Source of the DNA: Hoeflea ulvae
GTDB lineage: Bacteria; Pseudomonadota; Alphaproteobacteria; Rhizobiales; Rhizobiaceae
Direction of reading: 5' to 3'
NCBI RefSeq assembly: GCF_026619435.1
Contig: NZ_JAOVZQ010000001.1
Location: forward strand, 379,501 to 443,500
Length of the DNA stretch: 64,000 bases
Shown here: piece by piece, positions 36,881-47,800 of the stretch
Layout: each line of letters starts with the position of its first letter
Numbering within the stretch: the first letter of the stretch is position 1
Notes under the pieces: generated by a model
Told to the model about the DNA's origin: nothing
What the model saw: only the letters and a program-made list of their open reading frames with translations
The model's database searches: none
Program-made: the position numbers and the translations under genes

Positions 36881-39421
36881 ATGCCGGTCAAACCGGATTC
36901 ACTCAAGCGCGACGGGTTTTCCAGCTTACGTAAGACTGTGACCGGCCTTCTGGGCAGCTTTCGCCGCCGGTTCCTGACCGGCACGGCGCTGCTGAGCGGC
37001 AGCGTGCTGGTCTCCGCGGGTTCGGCGCTGGCCCAGGTCGAGGAACAGACATCCGCAAAACTCTCGATCTCCTCTCTCGAAGTGGTCAATTTCGCCATGA
37101 TGATCGGCGCCATCTCGGCGGCGATGATCTCGGCCATCTGGCTGATTCGCGAACGCGGCAAGATCGACCTCGAAAATGTCCGCCTGCGCGCTTCGCTGGC
37201 TGATGCCAATGCCAAGCTGTCGCGACATCAGGCGCTGATTGTCGACCGCGACCGCCAGATCGTGGTCTGGGACGGTGTCGGACTGCCGGCCGAAGTGCTC
37301 GGCAATCTGCCCGCAGAGACCGGCGCGCCGCAAAAATCCGGCGATTTTCTGGCCTTTGGCCGCTGGCTCGAGCCCCGCTCCGCCGCCAATATCGACGAGG
37401 CGCTCGACCGGCTGCGGGCCCAGGCTGAACGCTTCGACATCGTCGTCGAGACCATCCGCGGCCATGTCATCGAGGCGCAGGGACGGGTTTCGGGCGGTCG
37501 CGCCTTTGTCCGCTTCGTCACGCTGTCCAATGTTCGCGCCGAACTGGCCGAACTCAAGACCGAACGCGACCGGCTGCTCACCTCCGTCGACACTTTCGAG
37601 GCGCTTCTCGATGTCATCGACATGCCGGTGTGGCTGCGCGGCCCGGATTCGAAACTGCTCTGGGTCAACAATGCCTATGTGCGCTCGGTGGAAGGCGCCG
37701 ACCGCGATGACGCGCTCAGCCGTGGCCTGGAACTGCTCGGAACCGCAGCGCGCGAACGCGTCCGCGCCACCGCCACCCTGGAGCGGCCCTTTCTCGACAA
37801 GGTCTCGACGGTCATTCAGGGCCATCGCCGCTTTCTCGAAGTTGCCGACGTCAAGACCGCCTCCGGCACGGCGGGCCTGGCGCTTGATATCTCCATCGAG
37901 GAGGATCTGCGCGAAGAGCTCCGTCGCACCATTCAGAGCCATTCCGAAACGCTGGACCATCTGGCCACACCGGTGGCGATCTTTGACCGCGACCAGCGGC
38001 TGCAATTCTACAATCAGGCCTTCCAGCGGCTGTGGGAACTCGACATTCCGTTCCTCGCCCGCCGGCCCGACAATGGCGAGTTTCTGGAGCGGCTGCGCGC
38101 CGAAGGCAAACTGCCCGAACCGCATGCCTGGCGCGACTGGAAGGAACAGATCCTGGCGGCCTACCGGTCCGTTGAGACGACGCCGCAGCTCTGGCATCTG
38201 CCCGATGGCCAGACCCTCAATGTCTTTGCCAATGCCCATCCGCAGGGCGGCGTCACCTGGGTGTTCGAGAATCTGACTGAAAAGGTCAGTCTGGAGACCC
38301 GTTACAACACGCTGCTGCGCGCCCAGGGCGAAACCATCGACCATCTCGCTGAAGGCGTCGGCGTTTTCGGTCCCGATGGCAAGATCCGCCTGTCCAATCC
38401 CTCGTTCCGGGCGCTCTGGGGTCTGACCGAGCAGCAGGTCAAGCCGGGAACCCATATCCGCCATATTGCTGCAGCCTGCGAGCCCTCCTATCGCGAAGCC
38501 GATGGCTGGAAGCTGTTTGCCGGCGAAATCACCGGTTTCGAGGAAGAGCGCCATACCCGCGAAGGCCGCATCGAGCTGACAACCGGTCTGATCCTCGATT
38601 ACGCCATCGTGCCGCTGCCCAATGGCCAGACCATGATCGCCTTCGTCAATGTCACCGACAGCGTCGGCGCCGAGCGCATGCTGACGGAGAAGAACGAGGC
38701 GCTGCGCAAGGCCGACACGCTCAAGAACGAATTCGTCCAGCATGTCTCCTATGAATTGCGCTCGCCGCTGACCAACATCATCGGCTTCACCGAATTGCTG
38801 CGCACGCCCGATTTCGGCCCGCTCAACGAGCGGCAGTCCGAATATCTCGACCACATATCGACCTCGTCCTCGGTGCTGTTGACCATCGTCAACGACATTC
38901 TCGATCTTGCCACCGTGGATGCCGGCATCATGCGGCTCGACGCCGGCACCGTGAACATCGTCGATCTGTTTGCCGAGGCCGGCGTGCAGATTTCCGACCG
39001 GTTGAAGGAAAACGGCCTGTCGCTGGATGTGGACATCCAGCATGCGCCGGCTGAAATGATTGGCGACCATCAGCGCCTCAAGCAGATTCTGTTCAAGCTG
39101 CTGATGAATGCGGCCAATTTCGCTCCCGCCGGGTCCGCCATCCGCCTGAGCTGCACCCAGGACGACACGTCGACGATCTTCTCGGTCTCGGATTCCGGTC
39201 CGGGCATTCCCGAAGATGCCCGCAAGGATGTCTTTGCCCGGTTTGAAACCCACGGCCAGGGCGGCCGCCGCCGCGGCGCCGGGCTGGGGCTGTCGATCGT
39301 GCAGAGCTTTGTCGGGCTGCACAATGGAACCGTTTCCATCGAGAGCGGCGAAGCTGGCGGCGCAACGATCATTTGCCGGTTTCCCATCACCGGCGCCCGC
39401 GCCCGCGATGCAGCCGAGTGA
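36881..39421 (+). CDS. divL: DivL-like sensor kinase (tyrosine in the H-box)
   Basis: Histidine-kinase-like protein of 846 aa with two N-terminal hydrophobic segments (about 30-52 and 70-92), a long PAS-bearing region and HisKA/HATPase domains. The H-box reads EFVQHVSYELRSPLTNI: residue 624, where the phosphorylated histidine belongs, is tyrosine. That is the hallmark of DivL, the cell-cycle protein that in Caulobacter controls the CckA-CtrA relay through DivK. The ATPase boxes (LLMNAANFAPAG, VSDSGPGIP, GAGLGLSIVQSF) are intact. I start at 36881, which has GAGGGGA seven bases upstream; earlier starts run into the ahcY terminator. Confidence 0.85.
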   Translation: MPVKPDSLKRDGFSSLRKTVTGLLGSFRRRFLTGTALLSGSVLVSAGSALAQVEEQTSAKLSISSLEVVNFAMMIGAISAAMISAIWLIRERGKIDLENVRLRASLADANAKLSRHQALIVDRDRQIVVWDGVGLPAEVLGNLPAETGAPQKSGDFLAFGRWLEPRSAANIDEALDRLRAQAERFDIVVETIRGHVIEAQGRVSGGRAFVRFVTLSNVRAELAELKTERDRLLTSVDTFEALLDVIDMPVWLRGPDSKLLWVNNAYVRSVEGADRDDALSRGLELLGTAARERVRATATLERPFLDKVSTVIQGHRRFLEVADVKTASGTAGLALDISIEEDLREELRRTIQSHSETLDHLATPVAIFDRDQRLQFYNQAFQRLWELDIPFLARRPDNGEFLERLRAEGKLPEPHAWRDWKEQILAAYRSVETTPQLWHLPDGQTLNVFANAHPQGGVTWVFENLTEKVSLETRYNTLLRAQGETIDHLAEGVGVFGPDGKIRLSNPSFRALWGLTEQQVKPGTHIRHIAAACEPSYREADGWKLFAGEITGFEEERHTREGRIELTTGLILDYAIVPLPNGQTMIAFVNVTDSVGAERMLTEKNEALRKADTLKNEFVQHVSYELRSPLTNIIGFTELLRTPDFGPLNERQSEYLDHISTSSSVLLTIVNDILDLATVDAGIMRLDAGTVNIVDLFAEAGVQISDRLKENGLSLDVDIQHAPAEMIGDHQRLKQILFKLLMNAANFAPAGSAIRLSCTQDDTSTIFSVSDSGPGIPEDARKDVFARFETHGQGGRRRGAGLGLSIVQSFVGLHNGTVSIESGEAGGATIICRFPITGARARDAAE

Positions 39422-39424
39422 GCC

Positions 39425-40936
39425 TTGATGACGGCTGATCCCTCGCGCGTCGAACTGCCGGACCCGTCCGCGACCACCCGTTTTGCCGAAGATGTGGCCA
39501 TGGCGCTCAAGCCCGGCGATTGCCTGTGTCTGTCGGGTGACCTCGGCGCCGGCAAATCAACCTTCGCCCGTGCCCTGATCCGGGCGATCGCCGATGATCC
39601 GGAGCTCGAAGCTCCAAGCCCGACCTTCACCCTGGTCCAGACCTACCCCTTGCGGCTGCCGATCGCCCATCTCGACCTTTACCGCATCGGATCGCCGGAC
39701 GAACTCGATGAGCTTGGCCTCGAGGACGCGCTGGCCGAGGGAGCGGCGCTGATCGAATGGCCGGAAAAGGCGCTGGCGCGTCTGCCCGACGACCGGGTGA
39801 TGCTGCGCTTTGACGGACTGGGCGAAAGCCGCAGTGTGACCGTCGCAGCACCCGCCGGGTTCATGACACGGCTCGAAAGGTCCCGCGCCGTGCGCCGGTT
39901 TCTTGACCAGAGTGGATATGAGCGTGCTGAACGCCGCCATCTGCAGGGCGATGCATCGTCGCGCAGCTACGAAACCATCCGCACTGCAGACCATGAGCCG
40001 CTCATCCTGATGAATGCGCCGCGCCAGCCCGATGGTCCGCCGATTCGCGACGGCCTGCCCTATTCGCAGATCGCCCATCTGGCCGAGGATGTGGTTCCTT
40101 TCGTCGCCATTGCGCGCTGGCTTGGCGCGCAAGGCTTTGCGGCTCCTGAAATTCTTGCCGAGGATTTTGACCAGGGCTTTCTGCTGATCGAAAATCTCGG
40201 CACCGGCGGCATTCTCGATGCTGATGGCCGGCCAGACGCGGAGCGCTACGGGCTGGCGATCGACTGCCTGGCAGCGCTGCATGGAAAGCCGGTTCCCGGC
40301 CCACTGCCAGCCGGCGACCGGCTGCATCATGTGCCGGCTTATGATCCACGCGCCATGCAGATCGAAACCGAACTGCTGACCGACTGGTATCTGCCGTGGC
40401 GGCGCGGTGAAACGATCGATGCCGAAGAGCGTGAAGCCTATCTCGAGCTGTGGCGCAGCCTGTTTGCGCGGCTCGAACAGGCCGAATCGCATATCGTTCT
40501 GCGGGATTACCACTCGCCCAACCTGATCTGGCGCAGTGCCAAATCCGGCTTCGACCGGCTTGGTATTATCGACTTCCAGGACGCGATGATCGGCCCGACC
40601 GCCTATGATGTGGCGTCGCTGTGCCAGGATGCGCGGGTGACCGTCGAAGCGGATCTGGCAGACCAGCTTCTCGCCCGCTACATCGCGGCGCGCCGCAAGG
40701 CCGATTCGGACTTCGATGAGGCCGGGTTTCGCGAGGCCTATGCGATTATGGCGGCCCAACGCGCCGCCAAGATTCTCGGCATCTTCGTCCGGCTCAAGCA
40801 GCGCGACGGAAAATCCGGCTATATGCGCCACCTCCCGCGCATCGAGGCCTATATCGCGGCTTCTCTTGCCCATCCGGTGCTGCAACCCTTGCGCTTCTGG
40901 TTTGCAAAGGCTGGTATCAGCACCAGCGAATCATAA
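39425..40936 (+). CDS. Fusion of TsaE (t6A tRNA modification ATPase) and an AmgK-like sugar kinase
   Basis: 503 aa in one uninterrupted frame. Residues about 1-150 are TsaE: P-loop SGDLGAGKSTFARAL (37-51), APSPTFTLVQTY and HLDLYRI, the ATPase needed for threonylcarbamoyl-adenosine at A37 of tRNAs. Residues about 160-500 are an APH/choline-kinase fold with LRDYHSPNLIW (about 358-368) and GIIDFQDAMIGPTAYD (about 380-395), the catalytic Brenner and DFG-like blocks. The second half resembles AmgK, the MurNAc/GlcNAc anomeric kinase of cell-wall recycling. The uridylyltransferase MurU-like gene follows 15 bp later, which supports that reading. Confidence 0.87.
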   Translation: MMTADPSRVELPDPSATTRFAEDVAMALKPGDCLCLSGDLGAGKSTFARALIRAIADDPELEAPSPTFTLVQTYPLRLPIAHLDLYRIGSPDELDELGLEDALAEGAALIEWPEKALARLPDDRVMLRFDGLGESRSVTVAAPAGFMTRLERSRAVRRFLDQSGYERAERRHLQGDASSRSYETIRTADHEPLILMNAPRQPDGPPIRDGLPYSQIAHLAEDVVPFVAIARWLGAQGFAAPEILAEDFDQGFLLIENLGTGGILDADGRPDAERYGLAIDCLAALHGKPVPGPLPAGDRLHHVPAYDPRAMQIETELLTDWYLPWRRGETIDAEEREAYLELWRSLFARLEQAESHIVLRDYHSPNLIWRSAKSGFDRLGIIDFQDAMIGPTAYDVASLCQDARVTVEADLADQLLARYIAARRKADSDFDEAGFREAYAIMAAQRAAKILGIFVRLKQRDGKSGYMRHLPRIEAYIAASLAHPVLQPLRFWFAKAGISTSES

Positions 40937-40951
40937 ACCGGACCTGTCTGA

Positions 40952-41710
40952 GTGATGACCATCAAAACCGCCATGATCCTTGCCGCGGGGCTTGGCACCC
41001 GCATGCGCCCGATCACCGAGACAAGGCCCAAACCGCTGGTCGAGGTCGCCGGCAAGCCGCTGATCGCCTATTCGCTGGAGGCGCTGAACCGGCTTGGCAT
41101 CGAGCGCGTGGTGGTCAATGTTCATTATCTCGCGCCAATGTTGGTCGACTGGCTTGCGGCATGGCCGGGCCCGGAGATCCGGGTGGTCGATGAAACCGCA
41201 GCGCTGCTCGATTCAGGCGGCGGCATTGTCAACGCCCTGCCGGATCTGGGGGCCGACCCGTTCCTGGTGCTCAATGCCGATACCTTCTGGCTTGAAGAAC
41301 CCGGCGCACAGCGCGACAATCTCTCCATGATGGCAGATCGTTTCGATCCCGAATCAATGGACATGCAGCTGATGACCGCGCGGCTCGATCAGGCCACCGG
41401 CCACACCGGCGGAGGCGATTTCACCTATGAGGCGGACGGACGGCTGGCGCGCTACAAGGGCGCCGGTGACGCGGTGATCTATGCCGGCGCCATCATCCTG
41501 CATCCGCGGATTTTTGACGGGATCACCGAGAAGAAATTCAGCCTCAACCGCTGCTTTGACGCCGCGGCAGGCGCCGGACGGCTGTTTGGCACACCGATGC
41601 GCGGACACTGGCTCACCGTCGGCACTCCCGAAGCGATCGGCGAGGCCGAGGCTGCCCGGTCCGCCTATCTCGGCGAACCTCTTTCCGGCTCAAGCGGCGC
41701 GGGACGGTGA
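40952..41710 (+). CDS. murU: Nucleotidyltransferase, MurU-like (MurNAc-1-phosphate uridylyltransferase)
   Basis: 252 aa sugar-phosphate nucleotidyltransferase. The N-terminal signature AMILAAGLGTRMRPITETRPKPLVEVAGKPLI is complete, with LVLNADTFW as the metal-binding block. Its place directly after an AmgK-type kinase domain matches the AmgK-MurU pathway of Pseudomonas, in which recycled MurNAc becomes UDP-MurNAc without de novo synthesis. Substrate specificity is inferred from that pairing; a mannose-1-phosphate or glucose-1-phosphate specificity is possible. The stop overlaps the addB start (GTGA). Confidence 0.8.
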   Translation: MMTIKTAMILAAGLGTRMRPITETRPKPLVEVAGKPLIAYSLEALNRLGIERVVVNVHYLAPMLVDWLAAWPGPEIRVVDETAALLDSGGGIVNALPDLGADPFLVLNADTFWLEEPGAQRDNLSMMADRFDPESMDMQLMTARLDQATGHTGGGDFTYEADGRLARYKGAGDAVIYAGAIILHPRIFDGITEKKFSLNRCFDAAAGAGRLFGTPMRGHWLTVGTPEAIGEAEAARSAYLGEPLSGSSGAGR

Positions 41711-44700
41711 CCCGGTCCACTCCCAGAATCCTGACGATTCCGCCCGGCGCGGCCTTTCTGACCACGCTGGCCGAGAAAATCCTTTCCGGCGGTCTGGTTC
41801 CCGAGCTTGCCTATGATCCGGACAACCCGTTGTCGCTGGCTGGCGCCACCGTGTTTGTGCCCACCCGCCGCGCCGCCCGGGTGCTGCGTTCCGAACTGAC
41901 CGACCTGATCGGCAAGGGCTCGGCAATCCTGCCGTCGATACGGCCGCTGGGCGAGACCGATGACGATGCCGGCTTTCTCGAATCCGCTGATCCCGAGATC
42001 CTGGCGCTGGATCCGCCGATCCCGCAAACAGCGGCGATCCTGCGCCTGGCCGATCTGGTCCTGGCCTGGAAAATGGCCCTGCCGCAAACCATTCGCGACC
42101 ACCTCGGCGGCATGCCGCTGGTGGCGCCGGCCAATCCGGCCGATGCGATCTGGCTGGGACGCGCTTTGTTTGACCTGATCCAGGCGGTGGAGACCGAGGA
42201 ATGCGATTTTGCCGGTCTGGACACGGTGATCGATGCCGATCTGCAGCAATGGTGGCAGCTGACCAGTGAATTTCTCAAGATCGCCCGCAATTACTGGCCA
42301 GCCCTGCTCACGGAAATTTCCCGCTCCAGCCCAGCTCACCATCACAATGTGATGATCGATGTGTTCACGCGCGGACTGGCTGTCGCCGCCCAGGACCGCC
42401 CGGTCATAGTAGCGGGATCGACCGGCACACGGCCGTCGACCGCACGGCTGATCGCCACCGTGGCGCAGCTTGCGCAAGGCGCGGTGGTTCTGCCCGGTCT
42501 CGACCACGCCATGCGCGCTTCGCACTGGACTGCGCTGTCCCGGGCCGCAGCCACGCTGACATCCGATGATGGCCGTGCGGTGGTGGATGTGTCGATCCGC
42601 AGCCATCCGCAATATGGCCTGCTGCGGCTGCTCCAGGGCGCGGGGCTCGAGGCGGACCGGATCGGCGAGATCCCGGAAATCGGTCATATCGGTCCCGAAA
42701 TGACCGCGCGGCGCGGCCTTGTGTCCGCAGCACTTCTGCCGGCGGCTTCCACCGAGGCCTGGGGCGAGGCAGGTTTTCTGCCTGATCCATCGGTGATCCA
42801 GTCCGGATTTGAACAGGTCAGCCTGATCGAGGCCGCCAATGAACGCGAGGAAGCCGCAGCCCTTGCCGCCGCCATGCGCCGCGCCCTTGAACCGCAACCA
42901 GGAAATCCCGAACCGACGGCGGCGCTGGTCACGTCGGATCGCAACCTGGCCCGCCGGGTCGTCACCGAGCTTGGCCACTATGGCATCGAAGCCAATGATT
43001 CGGGCGGTGTGCCCTTGGCTTCGAGCCCGCAGGGTGGTCTGGCGCGATTGGCCGTCCAGGTGGCCTTTGCGCCGGGCGATCCGGTGGCGATCGCAGCACT
43101 CATCAAGCACCCGCTGGCGCGCTTCGGTCTCAGCGCGCGTGACGCAAAGCGCCGTGCCGGCATTGTCGAGCGCATTGGCCTGCGCGGCGGCAGCGGCACG
43201 GCCGACATCGGCGCGCTCGCAGAACTGGTGCGCGGGCGCGAAGCCGGACGGCTTGATCGCCATGCACCGCACTGGCTCAGCCGGATCAGCGATGAGGACA
43301 CTGATCTCGCCATCGAATTTGCCGGGCGCGTCACTGCGGCGCTGTCGCCGCTGACCTCGGTTCTGGCGGAAACAGGTGAAATCGCCATCGGCCGGTTTGC
43401 CGGACTCACCGCAGCGGTGCTGGAGCGAATCTGCGCCGATGACACCGATGCGCTCGAACCACTCTGGGGCGATGAAGCAGGTGCGGACCTCGCAGGACTT
43501 CTGCTCGAGATCCGCGACAGCGGCTCGGAACTCAAGCTGACCGGGCATGATTGGATCGACACGCTGGATGCGCTGATGGCCGGCAGAATGGTCAAGCCGC
43601 GCGCCGGCGGCCATCCGCGGGCCTTCATCTGGGGTGCGCTGGAGGCACGTCTGCAGCATGTCGACACGCTGCTGCTCGGCGGTCTCAACGAGGGTGTCTG
43701 GCCGCAGGCCGGCCAGGAAGATCCGTTTCTGTCGCGCTCGATGAAGGCCGCGATCGGGCTGGAGCCACCGGAACGGCGGATTGGCCAGGCAGCACATGAT
43801 TTCCAGATGGCCATGGGCGCGCCCGAGGTGGTGCTGTCGCGGTCGTTGCGTTCGGGCAAGGCCCCGACGGTGGCCTCGCGCTGGCTGCAGCGGCTTCTCG
43901 CCGTGGTCGGACCGGAACCGGCCCGGGCGCTCAGGGACCGCGGCGATGCGCTGCTTGCCCATGCGCGGGCGCTCGATCAAGGCCCCTCCACACCGCCCGC
44001 CTCGCGCCCGGAGCCACGGCCGGCCGCAGCCCTTCAGCCCAAAAGCTATTCCTTCTCCGAGGTCGGCAAGCTGCGCCGCGATCCCTATGCGATCTATGCG
44101 CGCCGCGTGCTCAAGCTTGATCCGCTCGAACCCTTCCTCTCCGATCCCGGCCCGCGCGAACGCGGAACGCTCTATCATGCAATCCTCGAGGAGTTCGTTT
44201 CGTCCACGGAACAAAGTGACCGGACAGAGCAGACCTTGCAAAGAATCGCAGCGGATCATTTCGCCCGCGCAGATCTGCCAGACGCCACCGCCCTGGTCTG
44301 GCGGCTGCGCTTCGACAAGGCTTCGCGCTTCATTGCCGGATGGGAGGCCGAGGCCGGCAATGGCCTGGTCCGCTCGCTGGTCGAAACCCGCGCCGGCCTG
44401 GAGCTGCCCGGAGCCGGGGTGAAGATCACCGGCATGGCTGACCGCATCGATTTGCGCAGCGACGGCACCGCATGGATCATCGACTACAAGACCGGCGGCA
44501 CGCCCTCGCGCAAGGAGGCCCGCATCCTGCTCGATCCGCAGCTGGCGCTGGAGGCCCATGCGCTGATCCATGGCGGCTTTGCCGATGCCGGGCCGGTCCC
44601 GGTGTCGGGGCTTTTCTATCTCCGCCTGACCGGCAAGGACAAATTCGCCGACCGGATCGATACCGATCCGGAAAAGCCCGGCAAGGACGAGTTTGTTGGT

Positions 44701-44898
44701 CCGGCGGATCTTGCCGCCAAGGCGGTAGACGAGCTTGGCAGGCTGGTTGCCCTGCTCGCTTCCGGCAAGCGCGGCTTCCTGTCGCGCGCCATTCCGCAAA
44801 GCGCCCGCGATTTCGGAGGCGAATATGATCACCTCGCCCGGGTCGCCGAATGGCAGACCGCGGTCGATGCAGATACAGGAGACGGCGATGACGGCTGA
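41707..44898 (+). CDS. addB: AddB, nuclease-helicase subunit for double-strand break repair
   Basis: AddB is the partner of AddA in the alphaproteobacterial RecBCD equivalent. The length is 1063 aa from a GTG overlapping the murU stop. The N-terminal region is the inactivated helicase (VFVPTRRAARVLRSELTDLI). The C-terminal nuclease of the RecB/PDDEXK class contains YSFSEVGKLRRDPYAIYARRVLKL and the catalytic IIDYKTGGTPSR. The addA ATG lies 11 bp inside its end, so both subunits are translated together. Open frames on the opposite strand are shadows. Confidence 0.95.
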   Translation: MTRSTPRILTIPPGAAFLTTLAEKILSGGLVPELAYDPDNPLSLAGATVFVPTRRAARVLRSELTDLIGKGSAILPSIRPLGETDDDAGFLESADPEILALDPPIPQTAAILRLADLVLAWKMALPQTIRDHLGGMPLVAPANPADAIWLGRALFDLIQAVETEECDFAGLDTVIDADLQQWWQLTSEFLKIARNYWPALLTEISRSSPAHHHNVMIDVFTRGLAVAAQDRPVIVAGSTGTRPSTARLIATVAQLAQGAVVLPGLDHAMRASHWTALSRAAATLTSDDGRAVVDVSIRSHPQYGLLRLLQGAGLEADRIGEIPEIGHIGPEMTARRGLVSAALLPAASTEAWGEAGFLPDPSVIQSGFEQVSLIEAANEREEAAALAAAMRRALEPQPGNPEPTAALVTSDRNLARRVVTELGHYGIEANDSGGVPLASSPQGGLARLAVQVAFAPGDPVAIAALIKHPLARFGLSARDAKRRAGIVERIGLRGGSGTADIGALAELVRGREAGRLDRHAPHWLSRISDEDTDLAIEFAGRVTAALSPLTSVLAETGEIAIGRFAGLTAAVLERICADDTDALEPLWGDEAGADLAGLLLEIRDSGSELKLTGHDWIDTLDALMAGRMVKPRAGGHPRAFIWGALEARLQHVDTLLLGGLNEGVWPQAGQEDPFLSRSMKAAIGLEPPERRIGQAAHDFQMAMGAPEVVLSRSLRSGKAPTVASRWLQRLLAVVGPEPARALRDRGDALLAHARALDQGPSTPPASRPEPRPAAALQPKSYSFSEVGKLRRDPYAIYARRVLKLDPLEPFLSDPGPRERGTLYHAILEEFVSSTEQSDRTEQTLQRIAADHFARADLPDATALVWRLRFDKASRFIAGWEAEAGNGLVRSLVETRAGLELPGAGVKITGMADRIDLRSDGTAWIIDYKTGGTPSRKEARILLDPQLALEAHALIHGGFADAGPVPVSGLFYLRLTGKDKFADRIDTDPEKPGKDEFVGPADLAAKAVDELGRLVALLASGKRGFLSRAIPQSARDFGGEYDHLARVAEWQTAVDADTGDGDDG

Positions 44899-47800
44899 AG
44901 CCACATCCAACCCGGTCTCCGACACCACGCTGCGGCAGAACCTGGCGGCCACGCCGAATCTGTCGGCCTGGGTTTCGGCCAATGCCGGCTCCGGCAAGAC
45001 CCACGTTCTGGCCCGCCGGGTGATCCGGCTGTTGTTGCGCGGCGCCCCGCCCTCGGCGATCTTGTGCCTGACCTACACCAAAGCCGCCTCGGCCGAAATG
45101 TCGATCCGCGTGTTCCGAACGCTGGGGGAATGGGTCCGGCTTGATGATGCCGAGCTTGCCGACAGGCTGACGGAACTGGAAGGCCGCAGGGTCGAGCCGG
45201 ATCTGCTGGTCCGCGCCCGGCGCCTGTTTGCCACCGCGCTTGAGACCCCGGGCGGTCTCAAGATCCAGACCATCCACGCCTTTTGCGAAGCCGTGCTGCA
45301 CCGCTTTCCGCTGGAAGCCAATATTCCCGGCCATTTCAATGTTCTCGATGACCAGAAGGCCGCGGAACTCCTGGCCGAAGCGCGACGGCAGCTGATGTCG
45401 CGCAAGATTTTCGACGAGGATCCGGATCTGGCGCTGGCCGTGACCACGGCGCTCGATACCGGAGGCGAAGCCGGTTTCGACAAGCTTCTCTCCGGGCTCT
45501 ATGCGCGGCGCCGCGATTACCTCGCCTTTGATGCGGCTGCCCGCGCCTCCGGCGGCGCCGAGCCGATGTTCCGGACAGCACTCGGTCTGGAAGCCGGGGA
45601 AACCGCCGCCACCGTCACGCAGCGGGCCTGGCCGCTGGACGCGCTGCCGGTCGATTACATCCGCGGCCTCTACGCCTTTGCCGAAACCGCGAAATCGGCA
45701 ACGCGCGCCCATAATGTGTCCTACGGCCTGCTGACCTGCGGTTCCGAACCCGATCCGGACAGGCGGCTCGAGCTTTTGAGGCAGGTGTTCTTCACCCAGG
45801 CAGGTGCGCCCGCCAAGCTTGGCGGTGCCGCATCCAAGACGGTGGCTGCGCAATTCCCGGATCTCGCCGAGCGGCTGGAACAGGCCCAGGCGCAGATCAT
45901 GGAAGTCTGCGACCGGCTGGCACGGCTCAACGCGCTGTCGGTCTCGCTGACCGCGTTCCGGCTGGCGCGCCGCTATCTGGGGTCCTTCGAGGCGCTCAAG
46001 ACCCGCCAGGCGCTGCTTGATTATGATGATCTGATTGCCGCGACCGAGGCGCTGCTGTCCAAAAGCGGCGCCAGTGCCTGGGTACATTACAAGCTTGATC
46101 AGGGCATCGACCATGTGCTCGTCGACGAGGCCCAGGATACAGCACCCTTGCAATGGAACGTCATCGGCTCGCTCTCGGACGAGTTCTTTGCCGGCGAAGG
46201 AGCACGCGCGGCGCTGCGCACCGTTTTTGCCGTGGGCGACGAGAAACAGTCGATCTATTCGTTCCAGGGTGCCCGCCCGGAACGCTTTGCCGAGGAGCGC
46301 AGCCGTGTGTACGGCCGGGCGCGCGCAGCGGATGTGGATTTCAGGCAGGTTCAGCTCCGGGTCTCGTTCCGGTCGTCAAGGGAAGTGCTCAAGCTGGTCG
46401 ATCACGTCTTTGCCAGCGCCGACGCGCTGCGCGGCATGGGGTCGGCGCTGGAACCGGTGATCCATGAAACCGCCCGGCAGCAGGCGCCCGGGCTGGTCGA
46501 GCTCTGGCCGATGATCGCGCGCGAGAAAACCGACAGCGACGAGGACTGGACCGCCGCCTTTGACGATGTGCCGGAATCAGCACCGGCCGCGCAACTGGCG
46601 CGGCGAATTGCCAGGGTTTTGAAGCAGTGGGTCGGTATCGAGACCATAGAGGACCAGAAAACCCGGGAATTGCGGCTGGTGGCGCCCGGTGACATTCTGG
46701 TGCTGGTGCGCAAGCGCGACGGCTTCGTGCCCACGCTTCTGCGCACACTCAAGGCCACCACCAACATTCCGGTGGCCGGCGCCGACCGCTTGCGCCTCAC
46801 CGACCACATCGCCGTGCAGGATCTGATCGCGTTGGGCCGTTTCGCGGTGCTGGCCGATGATGATTTGTCGCTGGCAGCGCTGGTCAAGAGCCCGCTGCTC
46901 GGTCTGGATGAGGATGATCTGTTCCGCCTCACCGCCCTGCGTCCCAAGGGTCAGTCGGTGTGGCGTCACATGCGGGCGCTTTCCGAATCCGACGAAGCAT
47001 TTGCCGTGGCGGTGAAACAGCTCGACCACTGGATCGCCTGCGCCACCCGGCTGCCGCCGCATGATTTCTATGCGACGCTGCTCGGTCCCGATGGCGGGCG
47101 CCGCGCCTATCTCTCCCGGCTCGGCCATGAGGTCGGCGATGTGCTGGACGAGTTTCTGGGCCTGGCGCTCGATCACGAGCAGGCGGGGCTGCCGGGCCTT
47201 GAAAGTTTTCTCGCGATGCTCGAGACCGAATCGCCCGAGATCAAGCGCGAGATGGAGGGACAGAGCGGTGCGGTGCGGATCATGACCGTGCATGCCGCCA
47301 AGGGTCTGGAAGCCCCGATCGTGTTTCTGGTCGATTCGGGCGGCGAGGCCTATCAGCACAGTCATCAGCCGCGGCTCTGGCTGCTGCCGCCTGCCCCTGA
47401 CAGCAAGGAGCCGCCCTCGATTCCGGTCTGGCTGCCGGACAAAACCTACGAGAATGAAGCAACGGCCGCCATGCGCGACAGGATGCGCGAGCAGGCCGAG
47501 GAGGAATATCGCCGGCTGCTTTATGTCGGGCTCACCCGTGCCGCCGACCGGCTGATCGTTTGCGGCTATCGCGGTGTCCGTGAGGTGAAAACCCCGACCT
47601 GGCATTCGCTGGCGGCGGCTGGATTTGACAGTGCCGCCGAGGAAAGCGGCTATCTGGTCTCCGATATCGTCCACGATCCCGACGGAGAACCATTCGAAGC
47701 GCGCCGCCTCTGCCGTGTTCGTGGCGATGATACGGTCGCGCCTGCAGCGGAACCACCAGCGACACCAGCCGCGCCTCTCGCACCAGTGCTGAGCATTCCC

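Noticed and set aside
36926..39322. Long open frame antisense to divL
   Set aside because: The sense gene has full kinase motifs; the antisense reading has none and no ribosome-binding site.
41665..44997. Very long open frame antisense to addB
   Set aside because: It lacks any recognisable domain, lies fully opposite a clear AddB gene, and is the kind of shadow that GC-rich codon use produces.
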